Assembly: GCA_019637195.1 (NCBI GenBank)
Contig: JAHBWA010000068.1
Span: 1 to 44,964 of the forward strand
Length of the DNA: 44,964 nt
From: Labilithrix sp.
Lineage (GTDB): Bacteria; Myxococcota_A; Polyangia; Polyangiales; Polyangiaceae
Direction of reading: 5' to 3'
This document shows positions 1-8,865 of this stretch, in pieces. The notes beneath the pieces were generated by a model, which saw only the letters and a program-made list of their open reading frames with translations, did no database searches and was not told where the DNA came from. Position 1 is the first letter of the stretch; each line of letters starts with the position of its first letter. Position numbers and translations under genes: made by a program.

Positions 1-1380
1 CGCGCGCCGGCCGACCGCGCGAAGGCCGCGCAGTCCGCGCTCGACACCCTGCTCGCCCACGGCTCGGAGCTCGGCGAGGTCCACGCCGACGCGACGCAGG
101 GCACGGTGGTCGTCTTCGTCGGCAAGACGCCGATCCTCACGCTCGGGCCCGAGGACGTGGAGGCGAGCGGCGAGGCGAACCTCGAGGTGCTCTCGGCGCA
201 GGTCACGGCGCGCCTCTCCGACGTCGTCTCCAGCGAGCGCAAGCGCAGCGCCATCGCCACGACGGTCTTCAGCGTCTCGCTCCTCGTCTTCTCCGCGCTG
301 ATCGCGTTCTGGCTGCTCGGGCGCGCGGCGGACCTCGCCGAGAAGCTGCGCACGTGGATGGCGGACAACCCCGAGCGGCTCGCGGCGATCCGCCTCGGGA
401 AGATCGAGCTGGTCAGCGCAGGCGCGGCGCGCGGCGGCTCGTCGATCGCCCTGACGCTCGGCTACCGGCTCACGCAGGTGGCCATCGGCTACGCGTGGCT
501 GATCTTCGGCCTCTCGCTCTTCGCGTCGACGCGCGGCTACACCGAGCGGCTCACGGGGCTGATGCTCACGCCGCTCTACGCGCTCGCGACGCGGATCGGC
601 AGCGCCCTGCCGGTCTTCCTCGTCGCGGGCATCGCCGTGCTCGCGGTGAGCGTGCTCGTTCGCTTCATCGGGCTCTTCTTCGACAGCGTGGCGCGCGGGG
701 ACACGAAGATCACGTGGCTCGCGCGTGATCTCGCGCGCCCGACGAGCACCCTGGTCCGCTTCGGCGTCGTCGTGACGTCGCTCGTGCTCGCGTCGCCCCT
801 CATCACCGGGGAGAGCGACGGCGCGCTCTCGCGCGTGGGGCTCGTCGCGCTCGTCGCGGTGGGGCTCGCCTCGACGCCGCTCTTGGCGTCGGCCGGCGCC
901 GGAGCGATCGTGATCTACGGCCGGCGGTTGAAGAAGGGCGAGCTCGTCGAGTTCGGCGGCCGGGCCGGGCGCGTCGCCGAGGTCCGGCTGCTCGACGTCC
1001 GGCTCGAGGACGCCGGCGCCTGCGAGGTCAGCGTCCCGCACATCCTCGGGCTCCTCCACCCGACGCGCGTCCACCGTCACCCGCCGCTCGCGACGGTCGA
1101 CGTGGTGGTCGACGCGTCGGCGTCGCAGGCGGCCGTCGAGAAGGCGCTGCTCGAGGCGGCCCGCAGCGTCAGCTCGCGCGGACGCGTCGAGCTCGTCTGG
1201 CTCGACCGCGCCGGCGCCCACTGGCGCGTCCACAGCGCGACCCATCGGGGAGACACGACGCTCGGGCGCGCGGTACAGGACGCGCTGACGAAGCTCGGCG
1301 TCGGGCTCGGACGGCGCGGCGTCGATCCGCGTGAGTCGTGGTCGTCGCCTCCGGGAGGAGATGGAGGCGACGGCACGTGA
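1..1380 (+). CDS. MscS-family mechanosensitive ion channel (5' end outside window)
   Basis: The reading frame is open from the first base, so the true start lies upstream and at least 459 residues are present. An N-terminal extracytoplasmic segment of about 85 residues is followed by several hydrophobic helices. A Gly/Ala-rich last helix then leads into the MscS beta domain, visible as KKGELVEFGGRAGRVAEV followed by the SVPH stretch, and into a cytoplasmic alpha/beta tail. MscS channels open on membrane tension and release solutes during osmotic downshock. The stop overlaps the GTG start of the next gene by four bases (GTGA), so the channel is co-transcribed with two cation/proton antiporters. 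That suggests a joint role in ion or osmotic balance, which is inference. Exact helix count and full length cannot be given because the 5' end is missing. Confidence 0.85.
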   Translation, partial: RAPADRAKAAQSALDTLLAHGSELGEVHADATQGTVVVFVGKTPILTLGPEDVEASGEANLEVLSAQVTARLSDVVSSERKRSAIATTVFSVSLLVFSALIAFWLLGRAADLAEKLRTWMADNPERLAAIRLGKIELVSAGAARGGSSIALTLGYRLTQVAIGYAWLIFGLSLFASTRGYTERLTGLMLTPLYALATRIGSALPVFLVAGIAVLAVSVLVRFIGLFFDSVARGDTKITWLARDLARPTSTLVRFGVVVTSLVLASPLITGESDGALSRVGLVALVAVGLASTPLLASAGAGAIVIYGRRLKKGELVEFGGRAGRVAEVRLLDVRLEDAGACEVSVPHILGLLHPTRVHRHPPLATVDVVVDASASQAAVEKALLEAARSVSSRGRVELVWLDRAGAHWRVHSATHRGDTTLGRAVQDALTKLGVGLGRRGVDPRESWSSPPGGDGGDGT

Positions 1381-2702
1381 GCGCGATCGCCCTGCTCATG
1401 GGGTTGCTCGTGCTCTCGTACCTCGGGAGCCTCCTCGTCGGCACGGGCAAGACACGCGGGCTCGCGTCCGGCATCGAGTTCATCGGGCTCGGCTTCGCGG
1501 TCGGCCCGCACGCGCTCGGCCTCGTCGAGCGCCCGATGATCACCGAGTTCGAGCCGATCGTGCAGGTCGCGCTCGGCTGGCTCGCGTTCGTCGTCGGGCT
1601 CGACTTCGGGCGCGTCGAGGGGCGACGCGTCGGGACGCGCTCGATCACGCTCGGGATCGCGTGCGCGGTGATCACGGGCCTCGTCGTCGCGATCGCCGCC
1701 TACGTCATGCTCCGCGTCGTCGACGTCGGCGTCGGCGGGGCGAGCGCGGTGATCCTCTCCGCCGGCGCCGGCGCGGTGGGCGCGGAGACCGCGCGGAACG
1801 CCGTGGAGTGGGTCCAGGGCCGCTGGGGGGCGAAGGGGCCGGTCTCGAGCCTCCTCGTCGACATCGGGGCGGCCGACGACCTCGCGCCGCTCGTCGCGGC
1901 GGGCGCGATCTTCGCGATCGCGCCGTCGCCGGGGGGGCTCGTGCTCGCGCTCCCGGCCTGGGGCTGGTTCGGCGCCGCCGTCGCGCTCGGCGCGCTCCTC
2001 GGGATCGTCACGGCGCTGCTGCTCCGCGGCGCCGAGGACGACGCCGTGTGGGGCGCGCTCATCGGCACGCTCCTGCTCGGCGTCGGGGTCGCGGCGCGCT
2101 TCGGTCTCTCCACGATCTTCGTGACGTTCGTGATGGGCATCGCGCTGGCCGCCGCGTCGCCGAGCCGGCGCGCGCTCCGGAAGATCGTCATCCCCACGGA
2201 GCGCGCCGTGCTCTACCCGATGCTCCTGCTCGCGGGCGCGCACCTCGACCCGCGTCCGGTGCTCGAGAATCGGATGCTGCTCGCGCTCGTCGCGCTCGTC
2301 TTGCTCGCGCGGATCTTCGGCAAGCTCGTCTCGGGCCTCGTCGTGCGCCGCGCGGCGCACGCGGCGCGACCGGCCGGAGCGTGGCTCGGGATCGTCCTGC
2401 TCTCGTCGGGGCCGGTCTCGACCGCCTGCGGGTTCGTCTTCGCCATGCGCTTCCCTGGGCCCGTGGGTGACACGCTCCTCGTCTGCGCCGTCGCGTCGGC
2501 GATCCTCGGCGAGCTCGTCTCGACGCTGTCGCTGCGGGCGATGCTCACGGAGGCCGGCGAGATCGTCGCCGCGCCGTCGCCGTCATCGTCACTCCGCGGC
2601 GCGTCGGTGCCGCCGCCGCCGCCGTCGTCATCGAGTCGGATCGCCGCCGGCGACGCCGTCGCCGGAGAGGGCGTGGCCCAAGAGGAGGAGCCGATCGGAT
2701 GA
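1377..2702 (+). CDS. CPA2-type cation/proton antiporter, DD motif (first of a pair)
   Basis: A 441-residue polytopic membrane protein made almost wholly of hydrophobic helices, of the monovalent cation:proton antiporter-2 kind. GAADDLAPL places an Asp-Asp pair at residues 167-168, the arrangement that in NapA/NhaA-type exchangers carries the ions and is linked to electrogenic exchange. The start is taken as the GTG at 1377 because GGAGG sits nine bases before it and it overlaps the upstream stop as GTGA. A GTG at 1338 is in frame but adds only a basic peptide. The C-terminus after the last helix is a Pro/Ser-rich tail with no cytoplasmic nucleotide-binding domain. The stop overlaps the next gene's ATG (ATGA), implying translational coupling. 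The transported cation (Na+ or K+) cannot be read from sequence. Confidence 0.85.
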   Translation: MSAIALLMGLLVLSYLGSLLVGTGKTRGLASGIEFIGLGFAVGPHALGLVERPMITEFEPIVQVALGWLAFVVGLDFGRVEGRRVGTRSITLGIACAVITGLVVAIAAYVMLRVVDVGVGGASAVILSAGAGAVGAETARNAVEWVQGRWGAKGPVSSLLVDIGAADDLAPLVAAGAIFAIAPSPGGLVLALPAWGWFGAAVALGALLGIVTALLLRGAEDDAVWGALIGTLLLGVGVAARFGLSTIFVTFVMGIALAAASPSRRALRKIVIPTERAVLYPMLLLAGAHLDPRPVLENRMLLALVALVLLARIFGKLVSGLVVRRAAHAARPAGAWLGIVLLSSGPVSTACGFVFAMRFPGPVGDTLLVCAVASAILGELVSTLSLRAMLTEAGEIVAAPSPSSSLRGASVPPPPPSSSSRIAAGDAVAGEGVAQEEEPIG

Positions 2703-4072
2703 GCACCACGCAACACGCGAAGGGCTTCCGGACGCGTGCGTACGACGCGCTCAGCCTGGCGATCGTCTTCGGGCTGATGTGGGTCTGCGTGAAGCAGGCG
2801 CCGGGGCTGCACGACGACGCGAGCCTCGTGTCCGGGCTCGGGTTCTTGCTCCTCGCGGGCACGCTGACGAGCGAGCTCATCGAGGTGCTCCGCGTGCCCC
2901 ACCTCACCGGCTACCTCGTGACGGGGATGGTCGCCGGGCCGCACGTGCTGCACCTCATCAGCCACGAGTCGGTGAAGCGGCTCGAGCCCGTGAACACGCT
3001 CACCCTCGCGCTCATCGCGCTGGCGGGCGGGTGCGAGCTGCGCGTCGACGCCCTGCGCGAGGGCCTCAAGAGCCTCGCCGTCGCGATGGTCGTCCAGTGC
3101 GCGCTCGGGCTCCTGGTCGTCGGCTCGGTGTTCATGATCGCGGCGCCGTCGATGATCCCGTTCGCGAAGGACATGCCGATGGCGGCGCTCTTCGGCGTGG
3201 CGCTCCTCTGGGGTGTGCTCGCGATTTCGCGGAGCCCCTCGGCGACGCTCGGCGTGCTCTCGCAGACGCGCGCGCAGGGGCCGCTGACGACGTTCACGCT
3301 CGGCTTCGTCATGTCGTCGGACGTCGTCGTCGTCGTCCTCCTCGCCGGAGCGATCGGCGTCGCTCGACCGCTGATGGATCCCGGCGCGGTCTTCTCGCTC
3401 GAGGCGTTCGGCGTGCTCGGGCACGAGATCATCGGCAGCGTCGCGGTCGGGACCACGCTCGGGCTCATCCTGGCCGTCTATCTCAAGCTGATCGGGCAGC
3501 AGCTCCTCGTCGTGCTGATCGCGCTCGGCTTCGGCGCGACCGAGGTGCTTCGCTATCTGCATTTCGATCCGGTGCTCGCGTTCCTCGTCGCCGGCTTCGT
3601 GGTCCAGAACCTCTCGAAGCAGGGCGATCGTTTCATGCACGCGATCGAGGGTGCGAGCGGCGTCGTCTACGTCGTCTTCTTCGCGAGCGCGGGCGCGCAC
3701 CTGGATCTGCCGCTCCTCGGAGCGCTCTGGCCGGTGGCGCTCCTGCTCGCCGGGTCGCGCGCGCTCGTGACCTTCGGCGCGGCCAGGCTCTCGAGTCGGA
3801 TCGTGAACGATCCGCCGCGCATCCGCACGTGGGGGTGGGCGCCGCTCATCTCGCAGGCTGGTTTGACGCTCGGCCTGTCGGCGATGATCGCCCGCGAGTT
3901 CCCGGTGTTCGGCGAGAGCTTTCGCGCCCTCGCGATCGCGACCGTCGCGCTGAACGAGGTCGCGGGACCGATCCTCTTCAAGCTGGCGCTGGATCGCACG
4001 GAGGAGTCCCGGGGTCACGCGCCCGCGCTCGCGGACTCCGACGGCGACGATCCCGAGACGCGGGCGGCCTGA
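2699..4072 (+). CDS. CPA2-type cation/proton antiporter, SD motif (second of a pair)
   Basis: A 457-residue membrane protein related to the gene before it but clearly diverged. It has the exchanger-family stretch LTGYLVTGMVAGPHVLH near the N-terminus and about a dozen hydrophobic helices. At the position of the paired acidic residues it reads MSSDVVVVVL, with Ser207-Asp208, so only one carboxylate is present; in this superfamily that is usually linked with electroneutral or channel-like KefB/KefC-type transport. The start is the ATG of an ATGA overlap with the preceding antiporter. A short acidic tail (residues about 440-457) follows the last helix, with no RCK/TrkA domain. Last gene of the MscS-antiporter-antiporter operon. 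Two adjacent non-identical exchangers could work as a heteromer or independently; sequence alone does not decide. Confidence 0.83.
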   Translation: MSTTQHAKGFRTRAYDALSLAIVFGLMWVCVKQAPGLHDDASLVSGLGFLLLAGTLTSELIEVLRVPHLTGYLVTGMVAGPHVLHLISHESVKRLEPVNTLTLALIALAGGCELRVDALREGLKSLAVAMVVQCALGLLVVGSVFMIAAPSMIPFAKDMPMAALFGVALLWGVLAISRSPSATLGVLSQTRAQGPLTTFTLGFVMSSDVVVVVLLAGAIGVARPLMDPGAVFSLEAFGVLGHEIIGSVAVGTTLGLILAVYLKLIGQQLLVVLIALGFGATEVLRYLHFDPVLAFLVAGFVVQNLSKQGDRFMHAIEGASGVVYVVFFASAGAHLDLPLLGALWPVALLLAGSRALVTFGAARLSSRIVNDPPRIRTWGWAPLISQAGLTLGLSAMIAREFPVFGESFRALAIATVALNEVAGPILFKLALDRTEESRGHAPALADSDGDDPETRAA

Positions 4073-4197
4073 GCCCGCACGGCCGCGGGGCCTGGCGACC
4101 GCGCGGCGCGGCTCGGCGCGCGGCGGTGTAGGTCGGGACGCGGCGCGAAGTTCCCGGGCCGCCGCCGCGGAAACCCTGGTAGCGTTGTCATCCTCTC

Positions 4198-5376
4198 ATG
4201 GCGCAGGCCGTCGCCGCCAACGCACTCCCTGTCCGTCTCGCTCAGCTCGCGCGCACCCTCGAGTCGCGCTTCCTCGGCAAGGACGAGGTCATCCGATTGC
4301 TGCTCATCGCGGTGGTCGCGGGCGAGCACGCCGTGCTCGTGGGGCCGCCGGGCACCGCGAAGAGCGCGCTCATCCGGATGTTCGCGCGCCTCCTCCAGGC
4401 GAACTATTTCGAGTACCTCCTCACGCGCTTCACCGAGCCGAACGAGATCTTCGGCCCCGTCGACATCGCGGCGTTCCGCGAGGGCCGCTACCAGCGCCGC
4501 GTCGAGGGCATGTTGCCGACCGCCGAGGTCGTCTTCCTCGACGAGGTCTTCAAGTCGAACTCGGCGATCCTGAACGCCCTTCTGACGCTCCTGAACGAGC
4601 GCCGCTACACGTCGGGCGGCGTCGTCATGAAGTGCCCGCTGCTCTCGTGCTTCGGCGCCTCCAACGAGGTCCCGACCGACGAGACCCTCACGGCGATCTT
4701 CGATCGCTTCCTCCTCCGGATCCGCTCGGACAACCTCGACGCGTACCACTTCCAGGATCTCCTCACGAAGGGCGTCCAGCACGAGATCATGGCGCTCACC
4801 GACGCGCCGGTTCAGCCGGTGGTCTCGGCGCGCGAGATCCAGGAGCTGCACCGCGCCTTCGCGCAGCGGATGCGCTTCACCGAGGAGTTCTTCAGCCAAT
4901 ACAAAGGCCTGGTCTTCCAGATCCGCGCCGAGGGCGTGAGCCTCTCCGACCGGCGCGTCGTGAAGCTCCTCAAGCTCTTCGCCGCGAGCGCGTTCCTGGA
5001 CGGGCGCGCGCAGCCGGACGCGAGCGACTTCTTCGTGCTCAAGCACATCTGGAACAACGAGGACCAGTCCGCGATCCTCGAGTCGATCGTGACGCCGGTG
5101 CTCGAGGTGCACTACCGCGATCACCCGAACGCGCGCCGCGTCGGCGCCGCGGGGATCGGGATCGAGGCGCTCGCCGGCGAGATCGACCGCGTCCGCCAGG
5201 TGCTCACCGGGGGCGGCGGCCTCTCGGACGTGCAGCTCTTCAGCCAGCTGAAGGCGCTGAACGAGATCAAGGCGGCGCTCGGCGCCTCGCCCGATCCGCG
5301 CGCGCCCGAGCTCGTCCAGCGCGTCGACCAGCTCCTCGAGGCGGCGTTCCGGAGCGGTCGCTTCGCCCAGCTCTGA
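4198..5376 (+). CDS. MoxR/RavA-family AAA+ ATPase
   Basis: A 392-residue AAA+ ATPase. Walker A is GPPGTAKS (49-56), Walker B is VVFLDEVF (111-118), and GASNEVP follows as a sensor-1-like segment. FTEPNEIFGPVD and LLNERRYTSGG are hallmarks of the RavA branch of the MoxR family. These ATPases act as chaperone-like remodelling factors, usually with a von Willebrand A partner encoded next door (ViaA for RavA). Here the neighbours are an antiporter operon upstream and tsaB downstream, and no vWA gene is in the window. The protein is about 100 residues shorter than E. coli RavA, lacking its C-terminal extension. No strong ribosome binding site precedes the chosen ATG, but the family N-terminus begins here. 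The 125-base gap upstream holds G+C-rich sequence only. Confidence 0.88.
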   Translation: MAQAVAANALPVRLAQLARTLESRFLGKDEVIRLLLIAVVAGEHAVLVGPPGTAKSALIRMFARLLQANYFEYLLTRFTEPNEIFGPVDIAAFREGRYQRRVEGMLPTAEVVFLDEVFKSNSAILNALLTLLNERRYTSGGVVMKCPLLSCFGASNEVPTDETLTAIFDRFLLRIRSDNLDAYHFQDLLTKGVQHEIMALTDAPVQPVVSAREIQELHRAFAQRMRFTEEFFSQYKGLVFQIRAEGVSLSDRRVVKLLKLFAASAFLDGRAQPDASDFFVLKHIWNNEDQSAILESIVTPVLEVHYRDHPNARRVGAAGIGIEALAGEIDRVRQVLTGGGGLSDVQLFSQLKALNEIKAALGASPDPRAPELVQRVDQLLEAAFRSGRFAQL

Positions 5377-5506
5377 CGTCGGTGATGCTCGATCCTCGCG
5401 ACGCTGCCGGCCGATCTCGACGAGGTCGTGCGCGAGGCGTGACGGGGCGCGAACCACGGCGGCGAGGTCGGGCGCCTGGCGCGGGCGGCGGCTCGTCGAG
5501 CGGCGC

Positions 5507-6274
5507 ATGACGGCGTCGCGCGCGCGTCCGGGGCGCCTCTGCGCGGTCGATACGTCGACGGCGCTCGGCTCCGTCGCGCTCTACGAGGGCGAGCGGCTGG
5601 TCGCCGAGGACGCGCGCCGCGTCTCCAACGCCCACGGTGAGTCGCTCTTGCCGATGATCGCCGCGCTCTTCGCGACGGTCGGCTGGACCGCGGCGGACGT
5701 GGGGCGCTGGTGCGTCGGGATCGGCCCCGGCTCCTTCACCGGCGTGCGGATCGGAGTCGCCACGGTGAAGGGGATCGTCCTCGGGACGGGCGCCGAGCTC
5801 GTGGGCGTCTCGTCGCTCGAGGCGCTCGCCGCGACGGCGCTCCAGACGTCGACGAAGCTCGGTGAGGCAGCGACGGCGGCGCCGCGGGCGGCGCCGCCGG
5901 GGGAGACGGCGAGCAGGGCGCCTGCGCCGATCGTGGCGGCGATCGACGCGATCCGCGGGGAGCTCTACCTCCAGGTCGTCGCCGGGAGCGAACGCTCGGA
6001 GCCCGCGTGCCTCCCGCCCGGCGCGATCGAGGCGTGGCTCGAGGCGATCGCGCCTGCGCGCGTGGCGCCGGAGATCGTCCTCGTGGGCGAGGCGGCCGCG
6101 AAGATCCCCGCGCTCGCCGGGCGCACCTCGACGCGGCTGACCGCGGACGAGCACGCGCTCCCGCACGCGCGCGGCGTCGCGCTCGTCGGGCGGGGCTCGC
6201 CGCCCGTCGCCGCGGACGCGCTCGAGCCTGCCTACGTCCGCGCGCCCGAGATCACGACGCCGCGCGCGAGCTGA
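5507..6274 (+). CDS. tsaB: tRNA threonylcarbamoyladenosine biosynthesis protein TsaB
   Basis: A 255-residue ASKHA-fold protein. Near the N-terminus is VDTSTALGSVALYEGERL, and further on GIGPGSFTGVRIGVATVKGI, the signature that defines TsaB/YeaZ. TsaB is the scaffold partner of TsaD and TsaE that installs threonylcarbamoyl on A37 of ANN-decoding tRNAs in the cytoplasm; it lacks catalytic residues of its own. Length is slightly above the usual 220-235 because of an Ala/Pro-rich insert near residues 120-140. It sits 14 bases ahead of the next gene and 130 bases after the AAA ATPase. No other t6A gene is in the window. Function assignment is firm; the exact start is the first ATG of the frame. 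Confidence 0.93.
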   Translation: MTASRARPGRLCAVDTSTALGSVALYEGERLVAEDARRVSNAHGESLLPMIAALFATVGWTAADVGRWCVGIGPGSFTGVRIGVATVKGIVLGTGAELVGVSSLEALAATALQTSTKLGEAATAAPRAAPPGETASRAPAPIVAAIDAIRGELYLQVVAGSERSEPACLPPGAIEAWLEAIAPARVAPEIVLVGEAAAKIPALAGRTSTRLTADEHALPHARGVALVGRGSPPVAADALEPAYVRAPEITTPRAS

Positions 6275-6288
6275 TACGATCGCAGCCG

Positions 6289-7020
6289 ATGTCCGCCGGC
6301 CTCTCGCATCCGATGTTCCTCGCGCTGCCGTCCACCGTGCGGGACCGCATCACCGAGTGGACGAAGAGCCTCGAGGCGGCGCTCGGCGATGATCTCGTCG
6401 CGATCCTCCTGACGGGCGGCGTCGCGCGCGGCGACTTCCGGCCCGGAGAGAGCGACGTCAACGCGCTGATCGTGCTCCACGACGCGAGCTTCGAGAAGCT
6501 GGACGCGATCTCGAGCGCGATGCAGGCGGCGCGTTACGGCGCGCGCGTCGAGCCGACGATCCTCACACGCGACGAGCTGCCCGGCGCTTGCGACGCGTTC
6601 CCGCTCTTGTACGACGAGATCACGAAATGGAACCTCATCCTGGTCGGGGACGATCCTTTCGTCGACGCCGTGGTCCACGACACGCACCGGCGCCTCCGCA
6701 TCGAGCAGGAGCTCCGCGAGGCGCAGATCGGCCTCCGCCGCGTGGTGACCGACGCGCTCGGCGCGCGCGAGGCGATCGGCGGCGCCGTCGGGCGCAAGAT
6801 CCGGCAGGTGCGCCGCCCGCTCCGCGCGCTGCTCGTGCTCAAGGCCGTCGCGTGCAAGGAGGACCTCGCGAACGTGCTCGCGTGCGCGGGCGAGGCCTAC
6901 GGGGTCGACGTCACGTCGCTCGCAGCGCCGCGCGAGGCGCCGGAGGCAGCGCACGGCGCGCTCACGAAGCTGCTCGCCGCGGCGATCGCCGACGTGAAAG
7001 CGATGGAGACCGCGCTGTAG
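6289..7020 (+). CDS. Nucleotidyltransferase-fold protein with altered active-site motif
   Basis: A 243-residue protein. Residues about 40-62 read LLTGGVARGDFRPGESDVN, the polymerase-beta-type nucleotidyltransferase signature that is normally GS...DxD. Here the pair is GG and the acidic motif is D-V-N, with a Glu in VEPTIL as the only candidate third carboxylate. The enzyme may therefore be inactive or use an unusual metal site. The second half is helical and substrate-binding-like. ATG at 6289 is chosen because it matches the start of the conserved domain; upstream in-frame sequence overlaps tsaB and looks non-coding. It follows tsaB by 14 bases and is probably co-transcribed with it. Substrate is unknown; similar proteins are generally left unnamed. 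Confidence 0.72.
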   Translation: MSAGLSHPMFLALPSTVRDRITEWTKSLEAALGDDLVAILLTGGVARGDFRPGESDVNALIVLHDASFEKLDAISSAMQAARYGARVEPTILTRDELPGACDAFPLLYDEITKWNLILVGDDPFVDAVVHDTHRRLRIEQELREAQIGLRRVVTDALGAREAIGGAVGRKIRQVRRPLRALLVLKAVACKEDLANVLACAGEAYGVDVTSLAAPREAPEAAHGALTKLLAAAIADVKAMETAL

Positions 7021-7064
7021 CGAACGCCGCCGACGCGCCCGATCGCGAGCGCGCCACCTCGGTC

Positions 7065-7124
7065 GGGAGCGCGCCGTCGCGTCCGAGCCGCGTCGACGGG
7101 AGCGCGCCGTCGCGTCCGAGCCGC
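7065..7124. repeat. 27-nt direct repeat, two copies
   Basis: A 27-base unit beginning GGGAGCGCGCCGTCGCGTCC occurs at 7065-7091 and again at 7098-7124 with a six-base spacer. A partial related copy lies just upstream near 7048. It fills much of the gap between two convergent genes. No stem-loop with a T-run was seen. Confidence 0.85.
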
Positions 7125-7233
7125 AACGGACGAGAGCGAGAGGGCGAGGCCGAGCCGCGTCGGCGAGAAGCGAGAGACGCGCTCAGGCCGTCTCGCACGA
7201 GGCGAGACGGCGTGGGTGTCCGCGGCGGGCGCT

Positions 7234-8010
7234 CTACAGGTGGGTCGGGCAGATCCGCTCGACGTCGTTGGCCTTCGTGCAGAAGACCTGCAGCGCGACG
7301 TTGCCGGTCGTCTGGAGGTAGTCGACCGTGATGACGTGCGTCCCGGCGACGAGGTGGACCGGCCCGGTCTTCTCACCCGGCGCCGACTTGACGCCGTCGT
7401 TGTCGACGATCGGCGTGCCGTCGATCTGCAGGAGCGCGCCGTCCTCGGCGACGAGGCGGAAGTCGTAGTCCGCGGCCTCGCTGACGATGAGCGGCGCCTC
7501 GTAGCGGATCGCGAAGTTCTCCTTGCGCGCGGCGTCGACGCCGGGGAAGCCCGACGTGAAGGCCTGCGGCGCGACGTTGAGCTCCTTCGTGAACAGGTAG
7601 CCGACCGGCGTCATCGAGGCGAGGGCCGGGACCTTGGTGGTGCCGGCGTCGACCCAGTAGATGTTGCCCTTGAACCCGGTCGCGTCGACCGTGCCGCTGC
7701 CGAAGATCGTCGCGCCCGAGACGATCGGCGCGCCCGACGGCGGCGGGGGCGGCGGCGGATCGACGGTGGCCGTGTTGCTCGGCGTGGGCGAGGGGCCCGT
7801 CGGCTGGCCGGGCGAGCGCTTGCCGAGGCCGCGCACCGGTCCCTGCTTCACGGTCGGCGCCGGCTTCGCCCCGGTCGCCGCGGGCTTCGCCCCCGGCTGG
7901 GCCTGGTTGTTGTTCGGCTCGTTCGCGCCGCTACCCGCGCGCATCTGGAAGCTGCAGGCGAGGAGGGAGGTGCAACCGAGGAAAGCGAGGGGGAAGAATA
8001 CCTTGCGCAT
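7234..8010 (-). CDS. PA14-domain lipoprotein
   Basis: A 258-residue exported lipoprotein. The start at 8010 is supported by AAGAGG shortly upstream and by a classic signal: MRK, a hydrophobic stretch, then lipobox LLAC with the lipidated Cys at residue 19. A Pro/Ala/Thr-rich linker (about 25-110) follows. The last 120 residues have a PA14-like beta-sandwich pattern: FAIRYEAPLIVSEAADYDFR, then LLQIDGTPIVDNDG, then HLVAGTHVITVDYLQTTGNV. PA14 domains usually bind carbohydrate in secreted enzymes, toxins and adhesins. Two Cys near the end (FCTK and ICPTHL) could form a disulfide. It lies 66 bases downstream of another lipoprotein on the same strand and is probably in the same transcript. Ligand unknown. 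Confidence 0.85.
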   Translation of the reverse strand: MRKVFFPLAFLGCTSLLACSFQMRAGSGANEPNNNQAQPGAKPAATGAKPAPTVKQGPVRGLGKRSPGQPTGPSPTPSNTATVDPPPPPPPSGAPIVSGATIFGSGTVDATGFKGNIYWVDAGTTKVPALASMTPVGYLFTKELNVAPQAFTSGFPGVDAARKENFAIRYEAPLIVSEAADYDFRLVAEDGALLQIDGTPIVDNDGVKSAPGEKTGPVHLVAGTHVITVDYLQTTGNVALQVFCTKANDVERICPTHL

Positions 8011-8076
8011 GGAGCCTCTTCGTTCGACGGAGGTCGGCGGAACTCGTTCAACGAGAACGCCAAGATAGTTCGACAA

Positions 8077-8739
8077 TCAGTCGAAGTCCTCGATTTTCCA
8101 CAGCCCGCGCTCGCGAACGAGCTGCATCGTGCCCTGGCTGTACGCCATCGTGGCGCGGTCGCCGGTCTCCTCGATGGTCGCCGACGGGAGCGCCTGCTTG
8201 AGGCTCGCGACGACCTGCTCGATCTCGTCCTTGTCGTGTCCCTCCCACGCGCCCTTCAGCTTCGCGGCGTCGAGGCCCTCGCGGTGGCTGTCGGGGACGT
8301 ATTTGAGGACGACGTCGTACCGCTTGCGCTCGACGGCGCGCACGAACCCCTGGATGGCGTGGCGCGGCGTGTCTTGCGCGTAGAGATCGATCGCCGTGGC
8401 CTCGACCTTCCACTTGCCGTTCTCGAGGACGAGCTGGAGCTCCTGCCCCGTCGAGCTCGTCACCGTGGCGGTCACGACGGGCGTGGCCGTGGGACGCGCC
8501 AGCGCCTTGGCGATCTCGCGGACCTCTTCGGGGTTGTCCTTCACCATCCGGCGGAAGGCCTCGAGCGAGACGCCGCGGCGCGCCTCCTCGCTCAGCATGC
8601 GGTACGCGTCCTCGGCGCGGCCCTCGTCGAGCGCGCGCGAGTACGAGCGCAGGACGGAGTGCGGATCTTCGGCGCGCGGGCTACCACAAGCGACGAGCGT
8701 CGTGAGCGCTCCCCAGATCGCCAGCTTCGCGAGTTTCAC
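8077..8739 (-). CDS. Lipoprotein with NTF2-like (DUF4878-type) repeats
   Basis: A 220-residue lipoprotein with signal MKLAKLAIWGALTTLVAC and lipobox LVAC (Cys18). The mature part looks like two tandem NTF2-like modules. In each, a helical stretch of the type 'yxxALxxGrxExAYxmLs' precedes beta strands ending in a 'W K V E' motif: NGKWKVEA near residue 110 and RGLWKIEDF at the very end. Such proteins are anchored in the cell envelope and their function is mostly unknown. First gene of a two-lipoprotein unit with the PA14 protein. Assignment as a lipoprotein is strong; the domain name is by pattern only. Confidence 0.78.
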   Translation of the reverse strand: MKLAKLAIWGALTTLVACGSPRAEDPHSVLRSYSRALDEGRAEDAYRMLSEEARRGVSLEAFRRMVKDNPEEVREIAKALARPTATPVVTATVTSSTGQELQLVLENGKWKVEATAIDLYAQDTPRHAIQGFVRAVERKRYDVVLKYVPDSHREGLDAAKLKGAWEGHDKDEIEQVVASLKQALPSATIEETGDRATMAYSQGTMQLVRERGLWKIEDFD

Positions 8740-8865
8740 GGGCGAAGGAGTAGCACGGCGCTCGGGCGAGGCGGTAGCGCCACGGGACCGGGCGCGGCGC
8801 GCGCGGAGTCGTCGCGACGGCCCTCGCGGTGCGTCGCGCGAGCGCGTCGCACCCCTGCAGAGAGC

